From positions 1 to 22,876 of the forward strand of contig DINE01000013.1 in the NCBI GenBank assembly GCA_002425935.1: a DNA stretch of 22,876 nt, in the 5' to 3' direction. Position 1 is the first letter of the stretch; each line of letters starts with the position of its first letter. Positions 15,889 through 22,876 of this stretch are shown piece after piece. Both the position numbers and the translations under genes were made by a program. The notes beneath the pieces are model-generated. The model had not been told where the DNA came from, made no database searches, and was given only the letters and a program-made list of their open reading frames with translations. Source of the stretch: Bacteroidales bacterium UBA5548. GTDB taxonomy: Bacteria > Bacteroidota > Bacteroidia > Bacteroidales > UBA932.

Positions 15889-17721
15889 TTATTTAAGTTC
15901 TAAATTGAGGTCATCCATCATATTTTTAACCTCAGGATGATTTGCCTTCAAAAACTCTGCCTTTTGTTGCGGCATGTATAATTTTTCTTCGACCTCTTCA
16001 TCAGGTGTAACTTCAATATTGAGTGTAACCTCTTTATTATTAAGGTTTACTCTTAGGAATTCGACAAGTCTTGCCTTACAGTGAAGCTCTATCCAGTTTT
16101 TCTGAAGTTCATTTTTTACTTTAAACTGTATTGCCGACCCTCCCTTAAGTACAGGCTCCGTCTGAGAAATTGTTGTTGATAGTCTTGGAAGTGAGGTTTC
16201 AGCCTGAGCCATTTTCGTCCACACTTCAAGCAGCTTCTCAGGGGTTATTTCATCTGACCCGATTCTGTTTTGACTTCCCGGACCTGTTTTTCCTGAATTT
16301 TTACCCGCAGAGTTTAACAAGTCTTTTATTGAAATTGATGCAACGCCTCCATTCCCGTTTGCTTTGGCAGGTTTTACATCAGGTTTTACTTCCGGATCAG
16401 CTTCCTGTTTGATATCAGATATTGTTTCAGCCACTACCTCAGGTTTAGCCTCCGGTTTGACTTCAGGCATTGTCTCCGGTTTGACATCAGGTTTAGTCTC
16501 CGGTTTGGTCTCCGGTTTGACATCAGGCTTAGTCTCCGGTTTGACTTCAGGTTTAGCTTCTGGCTTAACCTCCTGTTTTACCTCAGCTTTAGCCGCAGAA
16601 TTCTCCTTTGCCTCACCAACCCACGCAGGGGAGTTTATTTTACAAAGTCTCAATAACGCAATTTCGATATGCAATCTTGGATGACCGCTGCTTTTGTAAC
16701 CGGCTTCACATGCCGAGGTTAAATTGAGTGCGTCATACAGAAAGTGTAATGAACAACTGTCTGCCTGCTGTTTATATTTTTTAATTACCGATGGCGCCAG
16801 GTCAAGCAGGCTCAATGTGCTGTTATCCTTGCAGATGAGCAGATCTCTGAAGTGAGTACTTAGCCCCCCGATAAAGTGAAGCGCATTGAACCCTTTTGAA
16901 AGAATCTCGTCAAATAGCAGCAGAACTGCTGTGTGGTTGCCACTCAGGAAATTTTCGGTTAACCTTATGTAGTAGTCGTAATCCAGTACATTTAGAGTTG
17001 AAATTACATTTTCATATGTAATTGTGGCGCCGCAAAATGCTACAGCCTGATCAAAAATAGTAAGTGCATCTCTCATTGCACCATCTGCCTTCTGACCAAT
17101 AATGTGAAGTGCCTCAAGATCTATTGTGACACCCTCTTTCCGGGCAATATCAGTTAGGTTTTTAACAATGTCCTCCACCGATATTCTGTTAAAATCGTAT
17201 GTCTGACACCTTGAAAGAATTGTTGGAAGTATTTTATGCTTCTCTGTTGTGGCTAAGATAAATATTGCATGTGCAGGCGGCTCTTCAAGTGTTTTTAAAA
17301 AGGCGTTGAAGGCCGACGACGATAACATATGTACCTCGTCTATAATGTAAACGCTGTATTTTCCAATCTGGGGCGGAATTCTTACCAGTTCGTTAAGTTG
17401 CCTGATATCCTCAACAGAGTTGTTTGACGCGGCATCCAGTTCATGGATAGAGTATGACCTGCCCTCGGTAAATGAGACGCATGATTCACAACTGTTGCAA
17501 GGCTCCATCTCCGGACCCGGGTTGAAACAATTGATTGTCTTGGCAAAAATTCTTGCCGTAGATGTTTTACCGACACCCCTTGGCCCGCAAAAAAGGTAGG
17601 CGTGAGCGAGCTGCTTTCTTAGGATAGAATTCTTGAGGGTTGTTGCGATATTCTTTTGTCCGATAAGGCTTTCGAAGCTGTCCGGACGGTACTTTCGTGC
17701 AGATACAATAAATCTTTCCAT
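15889..17721 (-). CDS. dnaX: DNA polymerase III subunit gamma/tau (DnaX)
   Basis: Clamp-loader ATPase of the replicative polymerase. From the ATG at 17721 it has 610 residues and starts MERFIVSARKYRPDSFESLIGQ, the normal DnaX start; an extra three codons beginning with TTG at 17730 are rejected. Walker A is GPRGVGKTS (46-54), zinc-site cysteines are C65, C75, C78 and C81, Walker B is IIDEVH with D128-E129, and the SRC motif is at 170-172. Residues about 378-451 are a low-complexity linker of KPE/KPD repeats. The tail (about 480-610) would be the tau-specific part. No slippery A-run for programmed frameshifting was noticed. It is followed after 1 nt by lptB. The ATG is only 6 nt from a -7 promoter box. 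Confidence 0.95.
   Translation of the reverse strand: MERFIVSARKYRPDSFESLIGQKNIATTLKNSILRKQLAHAYLFCGPRGVGKTSTARIFAKTINCFNPGPEMEPCNSCESCVSFTEGRSYSIHELDAASNNSVEDIRQLNELVRIPPQIGKYSVYIIDEVHMLSSSAFNAFLKTLEEPPAHAIFILATTEKHKILPTILSRCQTYDFNRISVEDIVKNLTDIARKEGVTIDLEALHIIGQKADGAMRDALTIFDQAVAFCGATITYENVISTLNVLDYDYYIRLTENFLSGNHTAVLLLFDEILSKGFNALHFIGGLSTHFRDLLICKDNSTLSLLDLAPSVIKKYKQQADSCSLHFLYDALNLTSACEAGYKSSGHPRLHIEIALLRLCKINSPAWVGEAKENSAAKAEVKQEVKPEAKPEVKPETKPDVKPETKPETKPDVKPETMPEVKPEAKPEVVAETISDIKQEADPEVKPDVKPAKANGNGGVASISIKDLLNSAGKNSGKTGPGSQNRIGSDEITPEKLLEVWTKMAQAETSLPRLSTTISQTEPVLKGGSAIQFKVKNELQKNWIELHCKARLVEFLRVNLNNKEVTLNIEVTPDEEVEEKLYMPQQKAEFLKANHPEVKNMMDDLNLELK
16371..16590 (-). repeat. Coding tandem repeat (KPEV/KPET-type) in the DnaX linker
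   Basis: About 18 imperfect tandem units of 12 nt (one unit = four residues, K-P-[E/D]-[V/T/A]) encode the linker between the clamp-loader domains and the tail of DnaX. Examples are KPEVKPETKPDVKPETKPET. Unit-level repeats such as TTTGACATCAGG and TCCGGTTTGG recur on the plus strand. Such arrays expand and contract by slippage. Confidence 0.85.
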
Positions 17722-17727
17722 ACCAGA

Positions 17728-17735
17728 CAAAAGTA
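17728..17735 (-). promoter_or_regulatory. Promoter -7 box for dnaX-lptB
   Basis: The minus strand reads TACTTTTG, matching TAnnTTTG, with only 6 nt between it and the dnaX ATG. If used, the transcript would have almost no 5' leader. It shares the 57-bp divergent intergenic space with the plus-strand promoter at 17748-17755, so the two probably cannot be occupied at once. Confidence 0.5.
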
Positions 17736-17747
17736 CGAATTTTTATC

Positions 17748-17755
17748 TAATTTTG
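17748..17755 (+). promoter_or_regulatory. Promoter -7 box for the 17779-20508 operon
   Basis: TAATTTTG matches TAnnTTTG, 23 nt before the ATG at 17779. No good TTTG is found at -33. AGGA at 17773-17776 is a weak ribosome binding site. Confidence 0.5.
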
Positions 17756-17778
17756 CATCTGTCATAAAATTTAGGAAA

Positions 17779-18630
17779 ATGAGATATTTTATAATGCTTC
17801 TTCTCTCTCTGTCATTCTCTTCGGGAGTGTTTGCGCAAAAGTTTATCAGAGAGACCAGAAACACATTTACCGGTTTCGGCGCAAAAATCACTAAAGTTGT
17901 AATTCCGTCAAACACATTGCCAGACATGGTTCTCAGAGATGCTGTCAATAAAGGATGGAGAATTTCACCGTTTGAGTTTTGTACTGTCGAGGAGTACGAG
18001 AGGCTAAAGGGTGACACCAGCTACTTCTTCTTAATGAGGGTAGATGGCCGCTATAAAAAGGATCTTGAGCCCAAAATTGAATACCTTACTCTTTTACAAG
18101 GTGGGCCTGAAGTAAAACGAGGAACATATAACAACAAAAATATTATCACCCTCCCTATACAGGAGGCAGAAGATGTATCAGGGGCTAACCTCCACCTGTT
18201 GCCGATTTATATTGATGTTATTCAGAATCATATTTACAAGATTCAGAAAGATGTAACTCTCGCTTTTAAAGGAAACTCCTTCTATGCCGACAGGGTTACT
18301 GAGGTTAAAGATAAAAAGCTGCTGGTTGCTGCCGAATTTTTATCATTTACACCGGCTGAGACTGAGATTCAGGATCTGTTTAAGGGTAAAGCTCAGCTGG
18401 TATCACAGGAAGATGTTGAGGATGCAGTGATGGCTAATAAAGAGAATACTGTTGTTACCATTCTAATTAAACCTAGAGGAAACAGCAGAGGGTCCTATTG
18501 TTATAAAATGCTTATTGGAACTGACAGCCATGATCTGCTATTCTTTAGAAGGCATAAAATTTCACTTTTGCTTCCTGCGGGTTTTACAAGAGAGGATATC
18601 AGAAAGATATCTGTACCGTTTCAGTTTTAA
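17779..18630 (+). CDS. Secreted protein of unknown function
   Basis: A 283-residue protein that I do not recognise. It has a clear signal peptide (MRYFIMLLLSLSFSSGVFAQ, cleavage near 19-20). The mature part starts KFIRETRNTFTGFGAKITKVVIPSNTLPDMVLRDAV and includes an FMN-free, enzyme-motif-free mix of beta-rich stretches. Examples are YFFLMRVDGRYKKDLEPKIE, an ILPI-like central segment (NLHLLPIYIDVIQNHIYKIQ), and a C-terminal part, TVVTILIKPRGNSRGSYCYKMLIGTDSHDLLFFRRHKIS. No catalytic motif stands out. The ATG at 17779 is chosen because the signal peptide begins there; the frame upstream overlaps dnaX. It ends 1 nt before the M16 peptidase start, so the two are translationally close partners. 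Confidence 0.7.
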   Translation: MRYFIMLLLSLSFSSGVFAQKFIRETRNTFTGFGAKITKVVIPSNTLPDMVLRDAVNKGWRISPFEFCTVEEYERLKGDTSYFFLMRVDGRYKKDLEPKIEYLTLLQGGPEVKRGTYNNKNIITLPIQEAEDVSGANLHLLPIYIDVIQNHIYKIQKDVTLAFKGNSFYADRVTEVKDKKLLVAAEFLSFTPAETEIQDLFKGKAQLVSQEDVEDAVMANKENTVVTILIKPRGNSRGSYCYKMLIGTDSHDLLFFRRHKISLLLPAGFTREDIRKISVPFQF

Positions 18631-18631
18631 T

Positions 18632-19870
18632 ATGACAATAATCACTGCAGAGCTTAACTCAGGCATTAAATATGCGTTCAGGAAAATATCCTCTCCGGTT
18701 GCCTATTGCGCTCTAAGCATTAAGGCGGGTACCCGTGACGAGATTGCGGGGAAGAATGGAATAGCACATCTGACAGAACATATGTTGTTTAAAGGCACTA
18801 CAACCAGAGGTGCCAGAAGGATTAATAACTTCCTGGAGAGCCTCGGTGGTGAGCTTAATGCCTATACAACAAAAGAAGAGACTGTTATCCATGCAACAGT
18901 GCTTAAAGAGGACATTGCAAAAGCCGTTGAGCTGCTCAGCGATCTTGCATTTAACTCCCTCTTCCCTGAAAAGGAGTTGGCCAAAGAGAAAGAGATTGTG
19001 CTTGATGAGATAAGCTCATACAAGGACACACCATCTGAACAGATATTCGATGATTTTGATGAGTATCTTTTTGACACACATCCGTTGTCTATGCCTATTC
19101 TGGGTAAACCAAAATCAATTAAAGGGATTAAGACTTCTGATATAAAGGATTTTACGGGTAATTATTATCGTCCTGCAAACATGAGCTTTTCCATTGTAGC
19201 TGATATTCAGCCCGAAAGGGGAGCGAAACTTGTCGAGAGACATTTTGGCAAGATGGCCAATAACGGTCATGCCCCCAACGGAAAGAGAAAAGAGGAGCTG
19301 CCACTATCATCCTCTGTGGTGGCAAGTGAAAAGTACATAACACGTAAAACGTATCAGGTACATTGTGTTACGGGCTCAAGAGCCTATTCAATGTATAATG
19401 AAATGCGTCTTCCACTTGCTCTTCTTACTAATATACTTGGAGGGCCGGCATTGAATTCGCGGTTAAACCAGTCTCTCCGTGAGAAACACGCTATGGCATA
19501 CACTGTAGATGCGAGCTACACTCCATATACAGACACAGGTCTCTTTACCATCTATTTCGGCTCCGATAAAAATAATCTTGAAAGGTGCAGAGAGATTGTA
19601 AGTAAAGAGATTAACCTGTTAAAAGAGAGAGAGCTCTCTCCCGCAACTCTTAAAGCTGCAAAGAAACAACTGCTGGGGCAGCTCGCTATCTCAACAGATA
19701 ACGCTGAATCACAATGCCTCTCTATGGGAAAATCTCTTCTGTTTTACGGTAAAGTAGAGCCAATTGAGGTTATAAGAGAGAAGATTGCATCAGTAGAGGC
19801 CTCTCAGATCCACAGGGCTGCTTTGGAGATTCTTGATAGTGACAGAATGTTTACTCTAATATACAATTAG
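18632..19870 (+). CDS. M16 family zinc metallopeptidase
   Basis: A 412-residue insulinase/processing-peptidase-like enzyme of the short M16B type. The inverted zinc motif HLTEH has H46, E49 and H50, and the third ligand is most likely E126 in VLDEI, 76 residues after H50, the family spacing. The second half has the non-catalytic M16 domain with LNSRLNQSLREKHAMAYTVDASY. No signal peptide is evident, so it is probably cytoplasmic, unlike its upstream neighbour. The ATG at 18632 directly follows the preceding stop codon (1 nt gap). The longer frame from 18515 overlaps that gene and was rejected. It ends 2 nt before the methyltransferase. The substrate is unknown. Confidence 0.9.
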   Translation: MTIITAELNSGIKYAFRKISSPVAYCALSIKAGTRDEIAGKNGIAHLTEHMLFKGTTTRGARRINNFLESLGGELNAYTTKEETVIHATVLKEDIAKAVELLSDLAFNSLFPEKELAKEKEIVLDEISSYKDTPSEQIFDDFDEYLFDTHPLSMPILGKPKSIKGIKTSDIKDFTGNYYRPANMSFSIVADIQPERGAKLVERHFGKMANNGHAPNGKRKEELPLSSSVVASEKYITRKTYQVHCVTGSRAYSMYNEMRLPLALLTNILGGPALNSRLNQSLREKHAMAYTVDASYTPYTDTGLFTIYFGSDKNNLERCREIVSKEINLLKERELSPATLKAAKKQLLGQLAISTDNAESQCLSMGKSLLFYGKVEPIEVIREKIASVEASQIHRAALEILDSDRMFTLIYN

Positions 19871-19872
19871 CC

Positions 19873-20508
19873 ATGGACTCTGCATTGGATAATTATATTC
19901 TTGAACATGCAGGCAATACCCCTGAGGTCTTAAAATGGCTGGAAGGTGAGACAGTGAAAAGGGCAGGTCACCATTCAAAGATGCTTGCCGGCCCGGTACT
20001 CGGGAGGTTTCTTGCTGAATTTTCTAAGCTTGTTGCTCCCAAAAAGATTTTGGAGATTGGAACATTTACCGGCTACTCTGCAATTTGTCTTGCACAAGGC
20101 CTTACGAACGACGGCTCCCTTGATGCGCTTGAGAGGGACGACAGGCATATATCACTAATTAAAGAGGCATTTGAAAGGGCCGGCCTCTCTTCTAAAATCA
20201 ACCTCCACTTTGGTGATGCAAAAGAGTTGATTACCAAGATGAAAGGCGTGTATGACATTGTGTTTATCGATGCTAATAAAAGAGAGTATTGTACATACTA
20301 CAATCTGGTGTTTGATCTGGTTAAGCCCGGAGGGTATATTTTGGCAGATAATGTCCTATGGTACGGCAAGGTGGCCGAAGAGACCCCCTCGAATGACGCA
20401 CAGACTCAGGAGATTTTAAAATTTAACCGAATGGTAAAAGATGACCGCCGCGTTTCGGGTTTTATACTCCCTCTGCGCGACGGCCTCTACATTATTAAAA
20501 AGCTTTAA
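19873..20508 (+). CDS. SAM-dependent O-methyltransferase (caffeoyl-CoA OMT-like family)
   Basis: A 211-residue class I methyltransferase of the cation-dependent O-methyltransferase family. It has the SAM-binding motif KILEIGTFTGYSAICLA (58-74), an acidic ribose-binding residue in LDALERDD (83-90), and the probable metal ligands D133 in FIDANK and D159-N160 in ILADNVLWYGKV. The length and motif order match the bacterial members (about 210-220 residues), which act on catechol-like groups; the native substrate is unknown here. It is the last gene of the 17779-20508 operon. It abuts the convergent transglutaminase-like gene with no gap, and no terminator is visible between them. Confidence 0.9.
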   Translation: MDSALDNYILEHAGNTPEVLKWLEGETVKRAGHHSKMLAGPVLGRFLAEFSKLVAPKKILEIGTFTGYSAICLAQGLTNDGSLDALERDDRHISLIKEAFERAGLSSKINLHFGDAKELITKMKGVYDIVFIDANKREYCTYYNLVFDLVKPGGYILADNVLWYGKVAEETPSNDAQTQEILKFNRMVKDDRRVSGFILPLRDGLYIIKKL

Positions 20509-21954
20509 CTAGTTAAGGTATTCAATGTCCATATTGTACCTCCATCTTCCAAAGTAGAGGTTTCCCCCTCTCCATTCGACTTCGCCACGCTGGAAATCTA
20601 CTGTTTCACTTCTAGGATGAATCTTTGCAGGATATAGCGGCTTAGATATATCATTATTGACAATCAGGCGATACGCATCCAGGCCTTTTGTAAAGAAGTA
20701 GAATGAATCGTCGTCACCTTTACTCTCTTTGACCCTGCCAAACGACTGATCAACCGGAACCCATCCAATTCCTTCGAAATAGGCCTCTGCCCAGTCATGA
20801 AGATTTTTATTGCCGGGGTGCATCATCCAGCCCGACTGCCATCTGGCAGGAATTCCTGCACAGCGAGCCATTGTTATAAAAAGAAGTGATACCTGTCCGC
20901 AATCGCCATGTCGGTTGGCAAGAACATATTCGGGAATATTGTCAATTGTCGAATACTCTCTTGCACTTGCCCACGGGAAATTAGAATCGATCCATTCATA
21001 GATCATTCTGGCTTTAAGATATGGATTTGTCTCATTGCCGGTTGCTTCAGCCACTGCTTTTTTAATATTTTCACTAAAGAGTATGTGCGGAGCTCTCTCC
21101 GAAGTGTATTTCCCGAAATCTTCAGACCCTTTATTGTACTCCTTAACATCTGATGCCTGAAAAAGATGTACTTGTGCAAATGATGTATAGGTAAACCTGT
21201 AACTGAATACAAGTGGTTCTCCCTCAATCGCAACCGCCTCCATGTAAATTGTTTTATGGTCATATGTGTCTGGTGAAATAAGGTACTCCGGCTGTGATAC
21301 AGAGAGTAGTGCAATACCTGTGTGTGCCTTATTGTCTGTTCTTGGGTAAGGCATCCAAACTCTCACAACCTCACCTGCAGGTACTTCGTCCGCTTTTACT
21401 GTTAAAGTGTAAGTAACATTCATCTTAACTGGGGAGATCAATTCACTTTTTGCCCTTTTTGCCTCTGAAACCAGCTGTGGAATGTGCCATGCTAGAAATC
21501 TGTTCAAAGAATCACTCTGACCTCCGTTAGGGTGTTTGAAATACTTTGCAGCAACAGAATCAATCCTGAAGAGATTTCTTGCTGCAGAGTTAAAGTAAAG
21601 CCGCTCTCCGTCAATTATCATATTCTCTATAGCATTAGACCTCTCCCATGCAGCAATCTCTTCAGCTGTGACATCGGAATGGTGTCTTTTAATATAACTG
21701 ATTACAGATGTGTCTCTCTTTGTAAAATCTTTCCGAATTCTGTCCAGCTTTTCGAGCACGAAGTTCATCTCCCACCTTTCAGTATCAGAGATTGTGTCAC
21801 ACGCAAGGTACAACCTGATCATTTTAGATGCCTCGGTAAATTCACCTTTTTCGATTGTTTTGTCAATAAGCTCTTTGTCCGGCATTCTGTAAGACAAAGA
21901 ATCTCCACATGCAAAAAGCAGTGTGGAGATAATTATTAAGGAGATATTCCTCAT
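20509..21954 (-). CDS. Transglutaminase-like domain lipoprotein
   Basis: A 481-residue protein with a lipoprotein signal (lipobox LLFAC, acylated Cys16), so it is membrane anchored in the periplasm or at the surface. The C-terminal half holds a transglutaminase-like (papain-fold) core: C352 in RHGDCGQVS, H386 in LHDWAEAY and D402 in GWVPVDQSFG, a complete Cys-His-Asp triad. The N-terminal half (about 20-175) is helical, followed by a beta-rich region (about 176-265) that resembles the domain found before transglutaminase cores. A peptidase or amidase role is more likely than cross-linking, but this is inference. It starts 36 nt after efp and is probably co-transcribed with it. Confidence 0.85.
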   Translation of the reverse strand: MRNISLIIISTLLFACGDSLSYRMPDKELIDKTIEKGEFTEASKMIRLYLACDTISDTERWEMNFVLEKLDRIRKDFTKRDTSVISYIKRHHSDVTAEEIAAWERSNAIENMIIDGERLYFNSAARNLFRIDSVAAKYFKHPNGGQSDSLNRFLAWHIPQLVSEAKRAKSELISPVKMNVTYTLTVKADEVPAGEVVRVWMPYPRTDNKAHTGIALLSVSQPEYLISPDTYDHKTIYMEAVAIEGEPLVFSYRFTYTSFAQVHLFQASDVKEYNKGSEDFGKYTSERAPHILFSENIKKAVAEATGNETNPYLKARMIYEWIDSNFPWASAREYSTIDNIPEYVLANRHGDCGQVSLLFITMARCAGIPARWQSGWMMHPGNKNLHDWAEAYFEGIGWVPVDQSFGRVKESKGDDDSFYFFTKGLDAYRLIVNNDISKPLYPAKIHPRSETVDFQRGEVEWRGGNLYFGRWRYNMDIEYLN

Positions 21955-21990
21955 ATTTTTATGTTTAAGTTTAGAGAAGTGACTCTAAGG

Positions 21991-22560
21991 CTATGATTTG
22001 CAGCGCTCTGCGTAGCTTCTTGTTCTGGTGTCAACCTTAATTCTTTCACCCTGGTTAATGAAGAGTGGAACCATTACTTCTGCCCCTGTCTCTACTGTTG
22101 CCGATTTCATAGCGTTAGTGGATGCTGTATCCCCTTTAACCGCAGGTTCGGTGTAGGTAATCTCCATCTCAACAAAAGGAGGCAGTTCACAAGTGAGTAC
22201 CCTCTCCTGATCGGCAAGGAACATCATCTCTACATATTGACCCTCTTTCATAAGGTCGGCATTATCAACCATGTCCGGTTCCAGCGAAATTTGTTCAAAG
22301 GTTTCGTTGTGCATGAAATTAAAGCCCATGTCATCTTTATAAAGGAACTGATATGGTCTTCTTTCAACGCTTATAATCTCGATCTTTTCTCCTGCATTAT
22401 ATGTGTTTTCCAGAATTCTTCCGTTTTCAAGATTTCTCATCTTTACCTTAACAAATGCCCCGCCTTTTCCGGGTTTCACATGCTGAAACCAAACTATTGA
22501 GCATGGTTTGCCATTAAAATCAATACAAAGTCCGTTTTTAAAATCAGCTGTAGTTGCCAT
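21991..22560 (-). CDS. efp: Translation elongation factor P
   Basis: Relieves ribosome stalling at polyproline stretches. The 189-residue protein has the three-domain length of EF-P. It carries the domain I loop KPGKGGAF with the tip lysine K32, corresponding to the modified Lys34 of E. coli. No lysylation or other modification enzyme (EpmA, EpmB, EarP) is in the window, so the modification state is not inferable. The C-terminal signature is present as INQGERIKVDTRTRSYAERCKS. The ATG at 22560 begins MATTADFKNG. A -7 promoter box lies 21 nt upstream. Confidence 0.96.
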   Translation of the reverse strand: MATTADFKNGLCIDFNGKPCSIVWFQHVKPGKGGAFVKVKMRNLENGRILENTYNAGEKIEIISVERRPYQFLYKDDMGFNFMHNETFEQISLEPDMVDNADLMKEGQYVEMMFLADQERVLTCELPPFVEMEITYTEPAVKGDTASTNAMKSATVETGAEVMVPLFINQGERIKVDTRTRSYAERCKS

Positions 22561-22581
22561 ATTAATTTATTTAATTTGGCG

Positions 22582-22589
22582 CAAAGATA
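22582..22589 (-). promoter_or_regulatory. Promoter -7 box for efp
   Basis: The minus strand reads TATCTTTG, matching TAnnTTTG, 21 nt before the efp ATG. The nearest TTTG (22616-22613) is 23 nt away, a little far for the -33 element. Confidence 0.6.
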
Positions 22590-22608
22590 AGATAAATGGG
22601 GATATTTT

Positions 22609-22639
22609 TTTGCAAAAATCAAAATTAGTGCTACTTTTG
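22609..22639 (+). promoter_or_regulatory. Promoter of tRNA-Phe
   Basis: TTTG (22609-22612), 19-nt spacer, TACTTTTG (22632-22639): a full consensus Bacteroidetes promoter ending 15 nt before the tRNA. Its TTTG is the left half of the palindrome TTTGCAAA (22609-22616), whose right half is TTTG on the other strand facing efp. Confidence 0.75.
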
Positions 22640-22654
22640 CACTCCCAAACAAAC

Positions 22655-22727
22655 GGTGCCATAGCTCAGTTGGTAGAGCAAAGGACTGAAAATCCTTGTG
22701 TCCCCGGTTCGATTCCTGGTGGCACCA
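22655..22727 (+). tRNA. tRNA-Phe (anticodon GAA)
   Basis: A full cloverleaf of 73 nt. The acceptor stem GGTGCCA pairs with TGGCACC, the D arm is GCTC-AGTTGGTA-GAGC, and the anticodon arm AAGGA-CTGAAAA-TCCTT carries GAA. The variable loop is GTGTC and the T arm is CCCGG-TTCGATT-CCTGG, where the two arms pair with one G-T. The discriminator is A and the 3' CCA is not encoded. It has its own promoter and terminator, so it is a single-gene transcription unit. Confidence 0.97.
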
Positions 22728-22728
22728 C

Positions 22729-22769
22729 ACGAAAGCCGCATAGCTTCACAGCTTGCGGCTTTCGTTTTT
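22729..22769 (+). terminator. Intrinsic terminator of tRNA-Phe
   Basis: The 12-bp stem ACGAAAGCCGCA / TGCGGCTTTCGT (22729-22740 and 22754-22765) is followed directly by TTTT. It begins 2 nt after the mature tRNA end. Confidence 0.9.
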
Positions 22770-22826
22770 AAATTACCACTTATCACGCTTGAGTTCCATA
22801 ACTCAAAATCAGTTTTGACTTCCAGT

Positions 22827-22876
22827 TCCTCAACTCCGGCAACCGATTGTTTCCGGAATGTTTACCCAACTCCTCA
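22827..22876. repeat. Copy of the window-edge repeat (right end)
   Basis: TCCTCAACTCC-GGCAACCGATTGTTTCCGGAA is related to the copy at 5-45 in the same orientation and to 145-172 in the opposite one. The closing bases CCCAACTCCTCA resemble the start of another unit. On the minus strand the frame from 22875 to a TGA at 22785-22783 reads 30 residues, including NNRLPELRNWKSK, and is open at the window edge. It may be the 3' end of a gene outside the window, but the same phrase inside the left repeat makes a dispersed repeat more likely. A short gene-free stretch (22770-22826) precedes it. Confidence 0.55.

Noticed and set aside
16364..16684. Plus-strand frame with (SGLTSGLV)n repeats
   Set aside because: It is the complement of the KPE repeat in dnaX; the repeat pattern is a by-product of that array.
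1..22876. CRISPR array, phage genes, transposase, toxin-antitoxin or defence system
   Set aside because: Reading both strands gave no evenly spaced direct repeats, integrases, transposases or nuclease genes; all long frames are housekeeping or metabolic.

Overview
The window looks like chromosomal DNA from an anaerobic member of the Bacteroidetes, most likely Bacteroidales. Three lines of evidence support this. Promoters match the phylum-specific -33 TTTG / -7 TAnnTTTG pattern and Shine-Dalgarno sequences are mostly absent. The proteins are of Bacteroidetes type (ParE, DnaX, fused aspartate kinase-homoserine dehydrogenase, a DUF3667-like protein). A two-subunit methylmalonyl-CoA mutase is present, as in succinate/propionate fermenters. 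No phage, transposase, CRISPR array or defence island is visible; the genes are core metabolism and housekeeping.

Layout. 1-199: an imperfect inverted repeat downstream of parE. 200-2035 (-): parE with its own promoter. 2126-7957 (-): a tight operon, transcribed metY-metX-thrA-asd, that covers every step from aspartate to homocysteine. 7958-8226 (-): its leader, with a consensus promoter, a 44-codon ORF ending in a Thr- and then Met-rich stretch, and hairpins that overlap the Met codons. 8257-10262 (+): a secreted SMP-30-like beta-propeller and a DUF3667-like membrane protein, closed by a strong bidirectional terminator. 10325-14329 (-): mutA-mutB. 14452-15024 (+): a periplasmic Spy/LTXXQ-like protein. 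15021-17721 (-): dnaX-lptB. 17779-20508 (+): an unrecognised secreted protein, an M16 zinc peptidase and an O-methyltransferase in one operon. 20509-22560 (-): efp followed by a transglutaminase-like lipoprotein. 22655-22727 (+): tRNA-Phe with a consensus promoter and a terminator. 22827-22876: a repeat related to the one at the left edge.

The most interesting part is the metY leader. The small ORF ends TSTTMMMRMHRKMHS, immediately after more Thr and Ile codons. Threonine and methionine are the two products of the homoserine branch made by the operon downstream. A ribosome stalled here could therefore report shortage of either amino acid. Two mutually exclusive hairpins overlap the Met codons. 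The Met-codon run GATGATGAT is also perfectly complementary to ATCATCATC placed 6-14 nt upstream of the metY start codon. This suggests a leader-peptide attenuator that may act on translation initiation, because no U-tract terminator is visible. No known SAM riboswitch motif was seen there.

A second point is that both window edges carry copies of the same repeat, which can be read as NN-LPELR-WK-K. If this window is a whole contig, assembly probably broke in this repeat family.
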